Below are positions 17,650-26,728 of a stretch of DNA of 64,000 bases, in pieces. The stretch is from Roseiarcus sp963726105 (lineage in GTDB: Bacteria; Pseudomonadota; Alphaproteobacteria; Rhizobiales; Beijerinckiaceae): assembly GCA_963726105.1 (NCBI GenBank), contig CAVSBJ010000012.1, positions 496,001 through 560,000 on the forward strand, read 5' to 3'. The position numbers and the translations under genes are program-made. A model generated the notes under the pieces. It saw only the letters and a program-made list of their open reading frames with translations, did not search any database and had not been told where the DNA came from. Each line of letters begins with the position of its first letter. The first letter of the stretch is position 1.

Positions 17650-18411
17650 TTGAAAGGCAGAGCCTCCGAAGAAATGCTCGCAACACTTCTGCGCGCGCCG
17701 CATTCGCCTTCGCGAGTCACCGCCGCCATTGCAGCGGAAATCGCTGATGGGCGACTCCAGCAGGGCGATCGCCTGCCCACCGAATCAGAATTGGCGGCGC
17801 GGTTCGGGGTGAGCCGAAGTGTGGTGCGCGAGGCGATTGCAGGTCTGCGCTCTGACGGCGTCCTTCGATCGCGCCAGGGCCTCGGAACATTTGTCGTCAG
17901 CCAGCGGGAAATCGCTACGCTTCGAATTGACGCCGACCTCATGAGCGATCTGGTCGTTTTCCGCAACGTATTCGAGTTGCGGGCCATCCTTGAGATCAAA
18001 GCAGCCGCGCTCGCAGCACTCAGAGCGGACGAAGACCAGCGAGCCAGAATTACGGAAGCCCTCGATCGAATGAAGAGGGCCTCGAACTGGCTCGATGACG
18101 GCGTCACGGCCGATCTCGATTTTCATCGTTGCGTGGCCGCCGGGAGCGGCAATCCTTACATCGCCACCGTCATCGGTTTTCTCGCTGGCCAGATGCGGCA
18201 AAGCATCATGTTCATGCGCCACAACCAGAATCGTTTCGCTAAACGCTTGGCGGCCCTGAATATCGCCGAGCACTCAGCGATACACAAAGCGCTGATGAAG
18301 CAGGACGCACGCGCCTCGGCGCTGGCGATGCGCGCGCACATCACCGCCGCCGCAAAACGACTCGGCTACGACCTGTCGCCCGCCGCCATCGAGATCAACC
18401 TGCTGGCTTAG
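17650..18411 (+). CDS. GntR family transcriptional regulator, FadR subfamily (FCD domain)
   Basis: A DNA-binding repressor of about 253 residues. The winged helix-turn-helix lies at about residues 20-82 (DRLPTESELAARFGVSRSVV is its core). The C-terminal FCD ligand domain follows, with FELRAILEIKAAALAA and the metal-binding pattern DLDFHRCV and later His residues (EHSAIHKAL). The TTG at 17650 is used because aagga precedes it; an in-frame ATG at 17674 is an alternative. It is transcribed away from the transporter 2 operon and is the obvious ligand of the TTGTCTGACAA site between them. FCD proteins usually respond to organic or sugar acids, which fits the oxidoreductases in that operon. Confidence 0.88.
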   Translation: MKGRASEEMLATLLRAPHSPSRVTAAIAAEIADGRLQQGDRLPTESELAARFGVSRSVVREAIAGLRSDGVLRSRQGLGTFVVSQREIATLRIDADLMSDLVVFRNVFELRAILEIKAAALAALRADEDQRARITEALDRMKRASNWLDDGVTADLDFHRCVAAGSGNPYIATVIGFLAGQMRQSIMFMRHNQNRFAKRLAALNIAEHSAIHKALMKQDARASALAMRAHITAAAKRLGYDLSPAAIEINLLA

Positions 18412-18449
18412 ATCCTGATTTCAAATGGAAACGCCCGGCGCTGTGATGG

Positions 18450-19646
18450 CTACCGCGGCCAGTGGGCCTTTGCGCCTGAACTGTGAGAGATCGACTCGAC
18501 GACAGGCTTTTCCGCCGAAAGCCCGGAGACGCCAGCAACGAACGCCCGTGTGACGAAAGCCTGGGGGCGGAATCCGAAAACAACGCTATCTCCGGGCGCA
18601 GGCTTCGTTGGACCGGTAGCGTCAATCATGCCGTAATAATCGATGGCGCCGGGCGGGGGAATCTCCACGGCGCGAAGCGCCGCTTCGTCCGTTCCCGGCT
18701 CCCGGGCGACGATCGCTTTGACCTGATAATTGGGAAAGACCGGGTCAATGTAGAGACCGCCGCCAAAGCAGAAAGCTTCACCTCCCGAGACGTGCGAGAC
18801 CTCGGTCAGATAGACGACCGCCGGCGCCTCAGGCAGGTCAGCGCTCACGTGCAAGGGGGTCGCCCCGGTCAGTCCGTGTTCGGGCTCGACTTGGGTCGCG
18901 CCTGCTTCTGCGAGCGCTTCCAAGGTCACACTTGAGGTCGTGCCTGGAGCATTGATTTCAATGTCCTTGTATCCGACGCGCGCCAAGGTTTCGGACGCTC
19001 GTCGCAGAGTGTCGAGATTCGGCGTCGGCTCGAACGTGCAGCTCGCGCCGTCAAAGAGCAATGCCGGGAAAGTCGTAATCCCAGCGAAACGGCCGCCTGG
19101 CATCTTATCCAGAGCCGCCACCACCCCGACGACGTCGGACGCGGAAAACCCGCCTTCGTGCCCGCGATAGAATTGATCATCGTCGCCGCGAATGCGGGCG
19201 AGAAACGGCTGCTCTCGCCCCAGCCTCCCTGAAGCCGCCGCTGCTTCAGCCGCCTTTTCCCCGTTGAAGACCGTCCACCAGATCGGACAGAGCCGAGCCG
19301 CGCTATCCGCCTCCCATTTCGGAATCTGGACGAGGTGACCGATATGGCCGAGCTCCATGCCCGCGCGCTTCGTGGCCAAGGCGCATTCCAGATCGACCGC
19401 TACGCTGCGCTTTATCCCTCCTCGCGTCACCGCGCGGCAGAACGAATCGTTGCGCCCCATCTGTTTGGTCATCGCCATTACAGTGAGACCGAGCGAGGCC
19501 GCCTTGGCCGAGATCGCGCGGGCGTTATCCTCAACGGCGTCAAGGTCGATGACGTAAGTGTTAGCTGGCAGTTCGCCGCTTTGATGCAGCCAAATCGCGG
19601 CCTCGATCAGTCGCGGGTTGCGCCGGCGGATCAAGTCGAGAAACAT
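18450..19646 (-). CDS. PLP-dependent alanine racemase-like protein (YhfX family)
   Basis: A 398-residue fold-type III PLP protein related to E. coli YhfX and more distantly to alanine racemase and D-threonine aldolase. The N-terminal TIM barrel carries the Schiff-base Lys in VMAMTKQMGRND (about residue 61). PLP-phosphate-binding patterns follow, such as INAPGTTSSVTLEALAEAGATQ. Substrate and reaction of this family are not established. It is the last gene of the long minus-strand operon, 12 bases after the M20 peptidase gene. Together with amidase and peptidases this suggests handling of a D-amino acid or amino-sugar moiety, which is inference. Confidence 0.75.
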   Translation of the reverse strand: MFLDLIRRRNPRLIEAAIWLHQSGELPANTYVIDLDAVEDNARAISAKAASLGLTVMAMTKQMGRNDSFCRAVTRGGIKRSVAVDLECALATKRAGMELGHIGHLVQIPKWEADSAARLCPIWWTVFNGEKAAEAAAASGRLGREQPFLARIRGDDDQFYRGHEGGFSASDVVGVVAALDKMPGGRFAGITTFPALLFDGASCTFEPTPNLDTLRRASETLARVGYKDIEINAPGTTSSVTLEALAEAGATQVEPEHGLTGATPLHVSADLPEAPAVVYLTEVSHVSGGEAFCFGGGLYIDPVFPNYQVKAIVAREPGTDEAALRAVEIPPPGAIDYYGMIDATGPTKPAPGDSVVFGFRPQAFVTRAFVAGVSGLSAEKPVVESISHSSGAKAHWPR

Positions 19647-19658
19647 GGCGATCTCCCT

Positions 19659-20938
19659 CTAGCGCCGCCCGTCTTCGCTTGCGCGAGCTGGCTCAGGATA
19701 GTCGGCTCCCGACAGAAACGCGGCGAGGGCGACGATGCCGTCGTAATAATCCTCGAGGCTGACGTTCTCTTCCGACGTGTGGCAGACTCGGATATCCCCG
19801 GGCGCAAAGTACACTCCCGGAACTCCGAGCGCCGAGAGTATCGGCAATTCCGACCAGTAAGGAGCGGCTTCAGCGTTTCCCCTATCAGGTCGAACGGCGC
19901 GAACACCAGAAATGAGGCGCCCCAGACGTTCTTCGTCGAGGCCACTCTCGAACGGTTGGCCGCCGATCGAATGATCGCGGGGCGCGGGGTAAGAAAACTG
20001 CAATTCGATGCGGCCGTCGAGGGAAGCAGCCATCGCCGCCGTTTCAAGACCAGCACGCACATCATCCAAGCGCACTCCGGGCGGAACCTTCGCGATCATG
20101 CTGATCGTGCATTCTCCTGGCACGGCGATGTGGCCGCCGCCCTGAATGCCGGTCGGCAGAACGAACCCGGATCCGACGAGCGAATGTTTCTCGCTGGCGC
20201 TGAGCTCGGCAGAATATCGCCAAACAGCCTCCAGAACGGCGTGCGCGCCCTTGAGCGCATCGACGCCAAGCTCCGGCACGCCAAAATAGGCAGACTTGCC
20301 GAGGATTCGGATGTCGCAGAGGAAGAACCCCATATGAGCGACATAGACATCGAGCATCGTCGGCTCGACATAGATCGCCATCTCAGGCCGCGGCACAGCC
20401 CCGCTCGCAATGAGCGCGCCGAAGGCGCGGGCTCCAGCGCTAACGCCGCTACCCGGCTCGCCGCTTTCTTCGTCGCCGACAAAGGCCAAGAGCAGAGTGG
20501 GATGGATTTCGATTCCCGCACGATCCAGGGTGCGGACGGCCTCGAGCGTCATGCATAGCCCAGCCTTCAGATCGCTTGCTCCGCGGCCCCAGACCGCGCC
20601 GTCCGCGACGGCGCCCGAAAATGGGCTCTCCCGCTCGCTCCCTACCCAGCGCTCCTTCCAGCCGCGAGTGTGCACGGTGTCCGTGTGACCGATCAGCAAC
20701 AGCGTTTCGGCGCCGCTCCTCCCTGGGCGAACGCCCCACACGTTCGGTCGTCCTTGCGCAAACTCAGCGGACGAGACCTCGATCCCGAGAGCGGCAAGTT
20801 CTCCCTTGAGCCATCCTGCAAAGTCCGCCTCGTCCCTGTCACGCTTGGGATTGAAATGGCTTTCTGGAGCAGGCCGAGAGCGTGGCGAGCGTCAAAGGCT
20901 TTCCGGATCCCAGCGATGATGTTCGACGACTCAGGCAT
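19659..20938 (-). pseudogene. M20 family metallopeptidase (ArgE/DapE-like), frameshifted near the start
   Basis: A zinc-dependent peptidase or deacylase of the M20 family. The main frame carries LLIGHTDTVHTRG (metal His/Asp), GRGASDLKAG, and the catalytic-metal Glu pair in FVGDEESGEPGSG. The N-terminus lies in a second frame that reads AISIPSVTG and then goes out of frame near 20840. Adding one G to the GGG run there gives SVTGDEADFAGWL, the canonical M20 continuation, and a protein of about 426 residues. I take the ATG at 20938 as the start. It lies 51 bases after the kinase gene. It probably cleaves an amide bond of the imported compound. Confidence 0.82.
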
Positions 20939-20989
20939 CTCGTGGCCGCTGGTAATCGCGCGCGTCAAACGACGTGGGGCTGAAGAGCT

Positions 20990-21916
20990 TTACGGATACT
21001 CATATCCGGTTTCCGCAAGCACGCGCTGCAGCCGCGCCTGACGAGAGGCAACGCTCGGCTGCTCCGTTTCGAGCGCGCCGCAGGCTTCCACAACATAGGA
21101 TGCCGATACGGTCCCCATCGCAGCACATTCCGCGAGCGGCCGGCCCGTAGCGAGACCCGTGACGAACCCGCCGCAATAGCCGTCGCCGGCGCCTGTCGTA
21201 TCGACAGGCGTGGCCGGGTGCGCTGGCGTATGAATCAAGACGCCGCTCTCGGCGTCGCAGACTAGAGATCCGCGCTCGCCGAGCTTCGCCACCATGTGGC
21301 ATTTCAGTCGCGACGCGGTCTCGCGCAGCCAAAGGCCAATGTCGGGCGGATTCCAGATGCGCACAATCTCCGCCTCGCTTGGCAGGAAAGCGGACACGCC
21401 GCGCAGGAAACCAAGATCGGCGTACAGGCGACGGTCGATCAATTCGTCCGAGAGAATATCCACCGTGACGACAGGCCGGTGCGGAAGCTCGGAGAGTGTG
21501 CGCACGCTCTCGGCGGTGCCTGGCGGCGTCTGCGGCGCAACGTGAAAGCCGCGCGCTCCCCGATAGGCCTCGGGCAGCGGACCGCGGCCACGATCCATGT
21601 CTTCCGCGGTCGCCGAATTCAGTTTGGGGACCTGTCGCTTGAACGTCTCGCTCTCGTGCAGCAGCCAGAGGTGCAGCCCCGCACCATCGATGGCGCCGAT
21701 GCCTCCGCCGTCGAGCCCCCGCGCAGCGATCCGGGCTCGCACCTCCTCGTCGACGTCGCGACCCGTAACAGAATGAATTCCTACCCCGTCGGCCCAGATC
21801 TGGGCGCCGATCGCGGAATAAAGCGCCCCCCCGCCCAGCACGCCGGGTCGACAGGAATGATCAAGCAGCACGATGTCATCCATCGTGAGCCATCCAACGG
21901 TCGCGATGTCGATCAT
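20990..21916 (-). CDS. PfkB family carbohydrate kinase
   Basis: A 308-residue PfkB kinase. It opens with IATVGWLTMDDIVL, a variant start for the family, has GVLGGGALYSAIGAQIW in place of the strict first signature, and ends with DTTGAGDGYCGGF carrying the GAGD motif and catalytic Asp. The start overlaps the stop of the upstream metallopeptidase gene by ATGA. The kinase would phosphorylate the sugar part released by the neighbouring hydrolases. Substrate unknown. Confidence 0.85.
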   Translation of the reverse strand: MIDIATVGWLTMDDIVLLDHSCRPGVLGGGALYSAIGAQIWADGVGIHSVTGRDVDEEVRARIAARGLDGGGIGAIDGAGLHLWLLHESETFKRQVPKLNSATAEDMDRGRGPLPEAYRGARGFHVAPQTPPGTAESVRTLSELPHRPVVTVDILSDELIDRRLYADLGFLRGVSAFLPSEAEIVRIWNPPDIGLWLRETASRLKCHMVAKLGERGSLVCDAESGVLIHTPAHPATPVDTTGAGDGYCGGFVTGLATGRPLAECAAMGTVSASYVVEACGALETEQPSVASRQARLQRVLAETGYEYP

Positions 21917-23097
21917 CGCGAGTCCCGGAGCATCGCGGCGCGCCTATGCTCGAAAATCGGACCAAGGACCGAGGCGTAGACCACCGTCTTCGCAAGATTC
22001 ATCACGTCGTCGAGATGCGCGCGCGGCAAGCCCCGATCGAAATGCCGGTTAAACCCCGGATAGCCGAGAAGCAGAACATTGGGCGTCCTCATCATCACGC
22101 TCACGTCGTCGCTGCGCGAGGAATAGGCGTTGTTCGATTCCTGCACCCGGACGCCAAATCCGGCAATCACATCGGCCATGCGTCGGGCTAAGCCATAGAG
22201 GCCGAGAGGCGTGACGGCGCCGCGCGCGAGGCTCGAGAATTCGGAAAGAACAGCCCCGCCGCCCAGCCGTGTCGAGTTTTCGACGCCTCCCCTCGTGTCC
22301 GAGTCCGGGTCGCCTCCGCCCTGCTGGACATCAGCGACAATCGCGAGCTTCGGCGGTGGTAGAAGGCTGGCGACGCGGGCGCTGCCCCGGCACATCGTTT
22401 GGTTCCCCGCTCCCACCGGCCCTTCCTCCTCGTCGGGTAAAGCCAGCATGGCGTCGACGCCCGCTTCCGCAAGAACCGGCGCGGCGACCGCGAGCGCCGC
22501 AACGCCGCCCGCATTATCCATGAGGCCGGTGAAGAGGCCGCCCTGCCCTAGGTCGGTAAAGGAAGACGAGGGCGCGATCCGATCGCCGGGCCGAAGCTGA
22601 ATGCCCGGAGTCATGGCGCGAAAGACAGGCGACCCGGCAGACGATTCAATCTTGCCCCCTGCGACCACGCGATAGCGGTTCAGTTCAACGTCATAGCGAT
22701 AAGCATTGGCGAGGCATTCGCCATCATGCATGAGATGTACGCAATACGGAACAAGCGGAACGCGCCCGCCCTGATCGGGCTGGACAAGGTAACTGATCGT
22801 ATCGAGATGCGCGAAAGCCCAGAACGGCTTCTCGCTTCCCCCGCCGCCAGTGAAGATGACCGGACTTCCGGCCCCGGCAAAATCCGGATCGAGGCGAAGG
22901 CGCCCGCTGTTGAAAGCGCCGTCCGCCGCCAGCAGCCGGTTCAAGACGGGAACGCGCATGGCGCCGGCGGCGGTTGAGGGCGCGGGCGTGTCCACAAGCG
23001 CCGACAGATATCTTCGCACGCGCTCGGAGGTGACGTGACGGTCCACTTGAGGACGCAGAGCGCTCAGCGCCGCCTCGAGGCTCATGGCGTCGCTCAT
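21913..23097 (-). CDS. Zinc metallopeptidase, M42/M20-like aminopeptidase
   Basis: A 394-residue co-catalytic metallopeptidase. Metal and catalytic residues appear in order: FAHLDTISY (His/Asp), TGLMDNAGGVAAL (bridging Asp), LPDEEEGPVGAG (Glu-Glu) and AIVADVQQGG (Asp). That order is typical of M42 glutamyl-aminopeptidase-like enzymes. A late SRSDDVSVMM and GYPGFNRHFDRG could supply the last His. Both ends overlap neighbouring genes by four bases, so it is translationally coupled to the permease before and the kinase after. It probably hydrolyses a peptide or amide bond in the compound brought in by transporter 3. Confidence 0.72.
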   Translation of the reverse strand: MSDAMSLEAALSALRPQVDRHVTSERVRRYLSALVDTPAPSTAAGAMRVPVLNRLLAADGAFNSGRLRLDPDFAGAGSPVIFTGGGGSEKPFWAFAHLDTISYLVQPDQGGRVPLVPYCVHLMHDGECLANAYRYDVELNRYRVVAGGKIESSAGSPVFRAMTPGIQLRPGDRIAPSSSFTDLGQGGLFTGLMDNAGGVAALAVAAPVLAEAGVDAMLALPDEEEGPVGAGNQTMCRGSARVASLLPPPKLAIVADVQQGGGDPDSDTRGGVENSTRLGGGAVLSEFSSLARGAVTPLGLYGLARRMADVIAGFGVRVQESNNAYSSRSDDVSVMMRTPNVLLLGYPGFNRHFDRGLPRAHLDDVMNLAKTVVYASVLGPIFEHRRAAMLRDSR

Positions 23098-24049
23098 CGT
23101 CTTGATCGGCTCATGATAAAGACCGCCGCTACGATGAGCGCTCCTTTGAAAAGCTGCTGAACGAAAGGATCGACGCCGGTCAGATTGAGAGTGTTAGCGA
23201 GCACGCCAATGATCAGCGTGCCAAGGAAGGTGCCAGCTACCGAGCCCTTGCCGCCGAACAGCGACGTGCCGCCGACGACAACCGCCGCGATCGCGTCCAA
23301 TTCGTAGCCCTGGCCGGCGATGGGGGTGCCGATGCTGAGCTGCGACGCGTAGACGAGCCCCGCGAGCCCCGACAGAAAGCCGGAGACCACATAGACGATC
23401 GTCGTGTAGGCTTTGACGGGAACGCCTGAAAGCCGGGCGGCTTCCTCGTTGGAGCCGATGGCGTAGACAGACCGCCCGAACGGCGTCAGTTGAAGGACAA
23501 AGCCGCTGACGGCGAGAGTCGCAATCAGAATTAGGGACGGGATTGGCACTCCGGCGAAATAACCGTTCCCGAAGGCATAGAAGCTTTCATCGTTAATCGG
23601 CACCGGCGTGCCGCCCGTGTAGATGAAAGCGAGACCGCGCGCGAATGACAGCATGCCCAGCGTCATGATGAAGGGCGGGAGTCCCCGTAGGCGACGCCGA
23701 CGCCATTGACGAGGCCCGCGAGAGCCGCGGCGCCCATTCCGAGCGGGATGGCCACGATCATCCCCCGGCTGTCCATCGAACCCGCAAACAGGACCACCGC
23801 TATGCCAAGGATCGATCCGACGGAGAGATCGATGCCGCGTGCGAGGATGACGAACGTCATTCCGATCGCGAGAATGCCCACGATCGAAACCTGCCGCAGC
23901 ACGTTCGTGAGATTGGGAACCGTCAAGAAGCGATGCGACAGGAACGACGCGGCGACGACAAGCAGGATTAGCGCGGCGAGCACGCCCAGGCGCTGCCATG
24001 TCCGCGCGATGACCGTCGCGCTCAGCGCGATGCGCGACTTAGGCGGCAA
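23094..24049 (-). pseudogene. Transporter 3: permease (RbsC-like), frameshifted
   Basis: The N-terminal half, from a TTG at 24049, carries AIGMTFVILARGIDLSVGSI. It goes out of frame near 23685, after NGVGVAYG. The C-terminal half resumes in another frame as LPPFIMTLGMLSFARGLAFI and includes VVVGGTSLFGGKGSVAG. Adding one G to the GGGG run (CCCC at 23683-23686 on the plus strand) rejoins them as YGGLPPFIM, giving about 318 residues. The gene overlaps the end of the ATPase gene by 11 bases and the next gene by four. If the lesion is real, transporter 3 has no channel. Confidence 0.85.
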
Positions 24050-25556
24050 GAGCCGCGGCCCGCATGATCGCAGTCTCCGAGGCTTCAGCTCGAGACAGGG
24101 TCGCCGCGACCCGCCCCCGGCGGAAGACCACGATTCGATCTGAAAGGCGCAAGATTTCCTCCAGGTCGGAGGAGATCAGCATGACCGCCATCCCATCTGC
24201 GACAAGGCGTTCGATCGCCGCGTAAATCTCCTGCTTCGCGCCGATGTCAACGCCCCGAGTGGGCTCATCCAAGAGGAGGATCCGCGGCTCGATGGCTAGC
24301 GCCCGACCTATCAGCACCTTCTGCTGGTTGCCGCCGCTCAGCGTGCGTATCTCCACGCTAGGACTTGCGAGCCTCACGTCCAATCGCTTCACCATGTCTC
24401 GTGTGTAACGGGCCTCGGCGGCCAAACGGAGAATCCCCCAAGGGGCGAACCGACGCAAATTCGCTATCGTGACGTTCTCGCGGACGGAGCGATTCGGGAG
24501 CAGGCCTTGCGCCTTCCGATCCTCCGTAACATAGGCGATGCGGAGTCGGCCTGCTGCGTTTGGACTCCCTATTCTCGCGGGCCGGCCAAACACCTCGATT
24601 GTTCCTGACACAGGACGGCTGAGCCCGATGACTGAGCGCGCCAGCTCCGTGCGTCCGGCCCCCACCAGACCCGCCAGACCGACAATCTCGCCCTCCCTCA
24701 CAGTCAGAGAAATATTTGACAACTCTCCCGGCACCGAGAGGTTCTTAATCGAAAGGGCCGGCTCTCGAACTCTCCTCGCGTGCGGTTCGTGGGCCACGAA
24801 ACTACGCCCGATCATTCTCGCAACGAGCCAATCCTGATCGACTTCCGCGACCTTCGCGGACCCGGTCACGCGGCCGTCTCTGAGCACTGTCACCTTGTCT
24901 GCGATGCGGAAGATTTCCTCGAGGTGGTGTGAAATGAAGACGATTCCGAGCCCCTTCGCGCGCAACCGTTCAATCATGGCGAACAGGATGTCGACCCGGC
25001 CCTCATCGAGTACGGCGGTCGGCTCGTCGAGAACGAGAATGCGCGCATCAGCCAGGATCGCTTTGGCGATCTCCACCATCTGTTGCTGCGCGATGCTGAG
25101 GGTGGAGACGGTATCTTGCGGCGCGACCGTGATGCCCAGCTGCTCGAACACCTGCCGCGTGCGAGCTCGTATCAGGTCGCGATCGATGACGCCGAAAGCG
25201 TTCCGGGGAAACCGGCCGAGGAAAACATTTTCTTCCGTCGAGAGACTTGGAGCGAGTGACAATTCCTGGTGGATGACGACGACGCCCGCTGCCAGCGCCT
25301 CGCGCGGCGAGCGAAACCGGCGCGCTTGGCCGTCGACGACGAGCTGGCCGTCGTCTGGCTGATAGACCCCGCCGAGGATCTTGATGAGCGTCGACTTCCC
25401 GGCGCCATTCTCCCCGACGATGGCGTGCACCTCGCCGGGCATAACATCGAGGTCAACGCCTTCGAGAACGCGGTTGCCGACGAACGCTTTGCCAACCCCA
25501 ACCGCGCGAAGGAGCGGCCGGAAGCGTTCGCCCAGTTCTCCCGTCCTTTCCGGCAC
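24039..25556 (-). CDS. Transporter 3: CUT2 ABC importer, duplicated ATPase
   Basis: A 505-residue two-domain ATPase. Domain 1 has GENGAGKST, LSIAQQQMVEIAKAI and ILVLDEPTAVLDEGR, with switch His in FISHHLEE. Domain 2 has GLVGAGRTELARS, LSGGNQQKVLIG and LLLDEPTRGVD. It lies 15 bases after the binding-protein gene. All essential motifs look complete. Confidence 0.93.
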   Translation of the reverse strand: MPERTGELGERFRPLLRAVGVGKAFVGNRVLEGVDLDVMPGEVHAIVGENGAGKSTLIKILGGVYQPDDGQLVVDGQARRFRSPREALAAGVVVIHQELSLAPSLSTEENVFLGRFPRNAFGVIDRDLIRARTRQVFEQLGITVAPQDTVSTLSIAQQQMVEIAKAILADARILVLDEPTAVLDEGRVDILFAMIERLRAKGLGIVFISHHLEEIFRIADKVTVLRDGRVTGSAKVAEVDQDWLVARMIGRSFVAHEPHARRVREPALSIKNLSVPGELSNISLTVREGEIVGLAGLVGAGRTELARSVIGLSRPVSGTIEVFGRPARIGSPNAAGRLRIAYVTEDRKAQGLLPNRSVRENVTIANLRRFAPWGILRLAAEARYTRDMVKRLDVRLASPSVEIRTLSGGNQQKVLIGRALAIEPRILLLDEPTRGVDIGAKQEIYAAIERLVADGMAVMLISSDLEEILRLSDRIVVFRRGRVAATLSRAEASETAIMRAAALAA

Positions 25557-25571
25557 GACTCGTCGTGTGCG

Positions 25572-26675
25572 CTATTTCTTGCAGGGGTCGGGCGTTGGTT
25601 CGAAGTCGCCCCAGCCGCGCCCGATCCACTCGTCAGCGTTCGCCTGAACAACCGTGGGGCTATCCGGAAGGACGAGCTCTTTACCGGGAAACTGGTAGGC
25701 CTGCTCGCCCGGGATGTCCTTGCGCAGGAGTTTGTAGATCGCGGCTCTCAGGCCGATATCGGCTATGAAGGGCGTGTAGTTCCCATCAGCCTGGAACGTC
25801 CAGGCTTTCGTAGCCTTGAAGCCGGCGTTCGAGCCGTCGAACGTATAGTGCTTGATGTCGTCCTTGCAGCGGTTGCCCCGGGCAACGGCGAGTTGAGCTC
25901 CCCAGGCCGATTCCTCTGCGTGCGAAAAGACGGCGTCGATCTTCGGATAGGCGGTCAGAAAGTCTTCCATGATCGGCACGGACGGGTCGCGAATCCACTG
26001 TCCGTCGCCGGTCGCCAAAATCTTGATGTCGGGGTATTTTGCGAGGACATTTTTCATGCCTTTGTCTCGATCGACCGCGGCGGACGAGCCCTTGAGACCC
26101 GTGATGACGACAATGTTGCCCTTTCCTCCCAGGTCCTTCGCCATTTTTTCGGCGACGCCTTCCGCCATTGTCACATTGCTCTGCCCGATGAACAAAGTCT
26201 TGTCGGTCGGGACGTCGCGATCCATGACGATAAGCGGGATCCCGGCCGACATAACTGCGCGTGCGGCAGGAACGAGCGCTCCTGATTCGACGGGACTCAT
26301 GAGAACCGCGTCGACGCCACGCGCAAGAAGATCGCGCACATCATTGTTCTGCTTGGCGACGTCGACATTGCCATCGACGACGACGATTTTGATGTTCGGA
26401 TGGCGGCAGGCCTCCGCTTGAAGGGCGGCGAGCATCGCCGTGCGCCAGGGATGATTGAAGCCAGTCTGCGAAAACCCAACCGTAATGTCTCCGGTCTTTC
26501 CAGGAATGGAAACCGGCCCATCGGGCAAGGGCAGCACCGATGTGAAAGGCAGGTTCTTATAAAAGGCGAGGAGTTCCGAGCACGTCTTTCCGGTCACCGG
26601 CAGCTTGTCCTCGGCCCAGGCCGATGAGAGCGTGGCCCAAGACATCACGGCGGTCAGTATCAAGCGCTTCAGCAT
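25572..26675 (-). CDS. Transporter 3: periplasmic sugar-binding protein
   Basis: A 367-residue type I binding protein with a Sec signal peptide (about residues 1-21, ending SSAWAE). Lobe features include VGFSQTGFNHPWRTAML, AVLMSPVESGALVPAARAVM and VDAVFSHAEESAWGAQLA. A late CKDDIKHYTFDGSNAG and the C-terminal DPCKK provide two cysteines that could form a disulphide. It precedes the ATPase in the operon, 53 bases after the amidase gene. It decides which conjugate or sugar enters for the amidase and peptidases. Confidence 0.92.
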   Translation of the reverse strand: MLKRLILTAVMSWATLSSAWAEDKLPVTGKTCSELLAFYKNLPFTSVLPLPDGPVSIPGKTGDITVGFSQTGFNHPWRTAMLAALQAEACRHPNIKIVVVDGNVDVAKQNNDVRDLLARGVDAVLMSPVESGALVPAARAVMSAGIPLIVMDRDVPTDKTLFIGQSNVTMAEGVAEKMAKDLGGKGNIVVITGLKGSSAAVDRDKGMKNVLAKYPDIKILATGDGQWIRDPSVPIMEDFLTAYPKIDAVFSHAEESAWGAQLAVARGNRCKDDIKHYTFDGSNAGFKATKAWTFQADGNYTPFIADIGLRAAIYKLLRKDIPGEQAYQFPGKELVLPDSPTVVQANADEWIGRGWGDFEPTPDPCKK

Positions 26676-26728
26676 GCTGGCTCTCCCAAGTTCATCTCAT
26701 CAGCTCCGTAATGCGCCGCCGCTCGGGC

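Noticed and set aside
23660..23700. Programmed ribosomal frameshifting in the permease and other genes
   Set aside because: The sites lack slippery heptamers with downstream structures, and unrelated genes are affected at simple G/C runs. Sequencing error explains them better.
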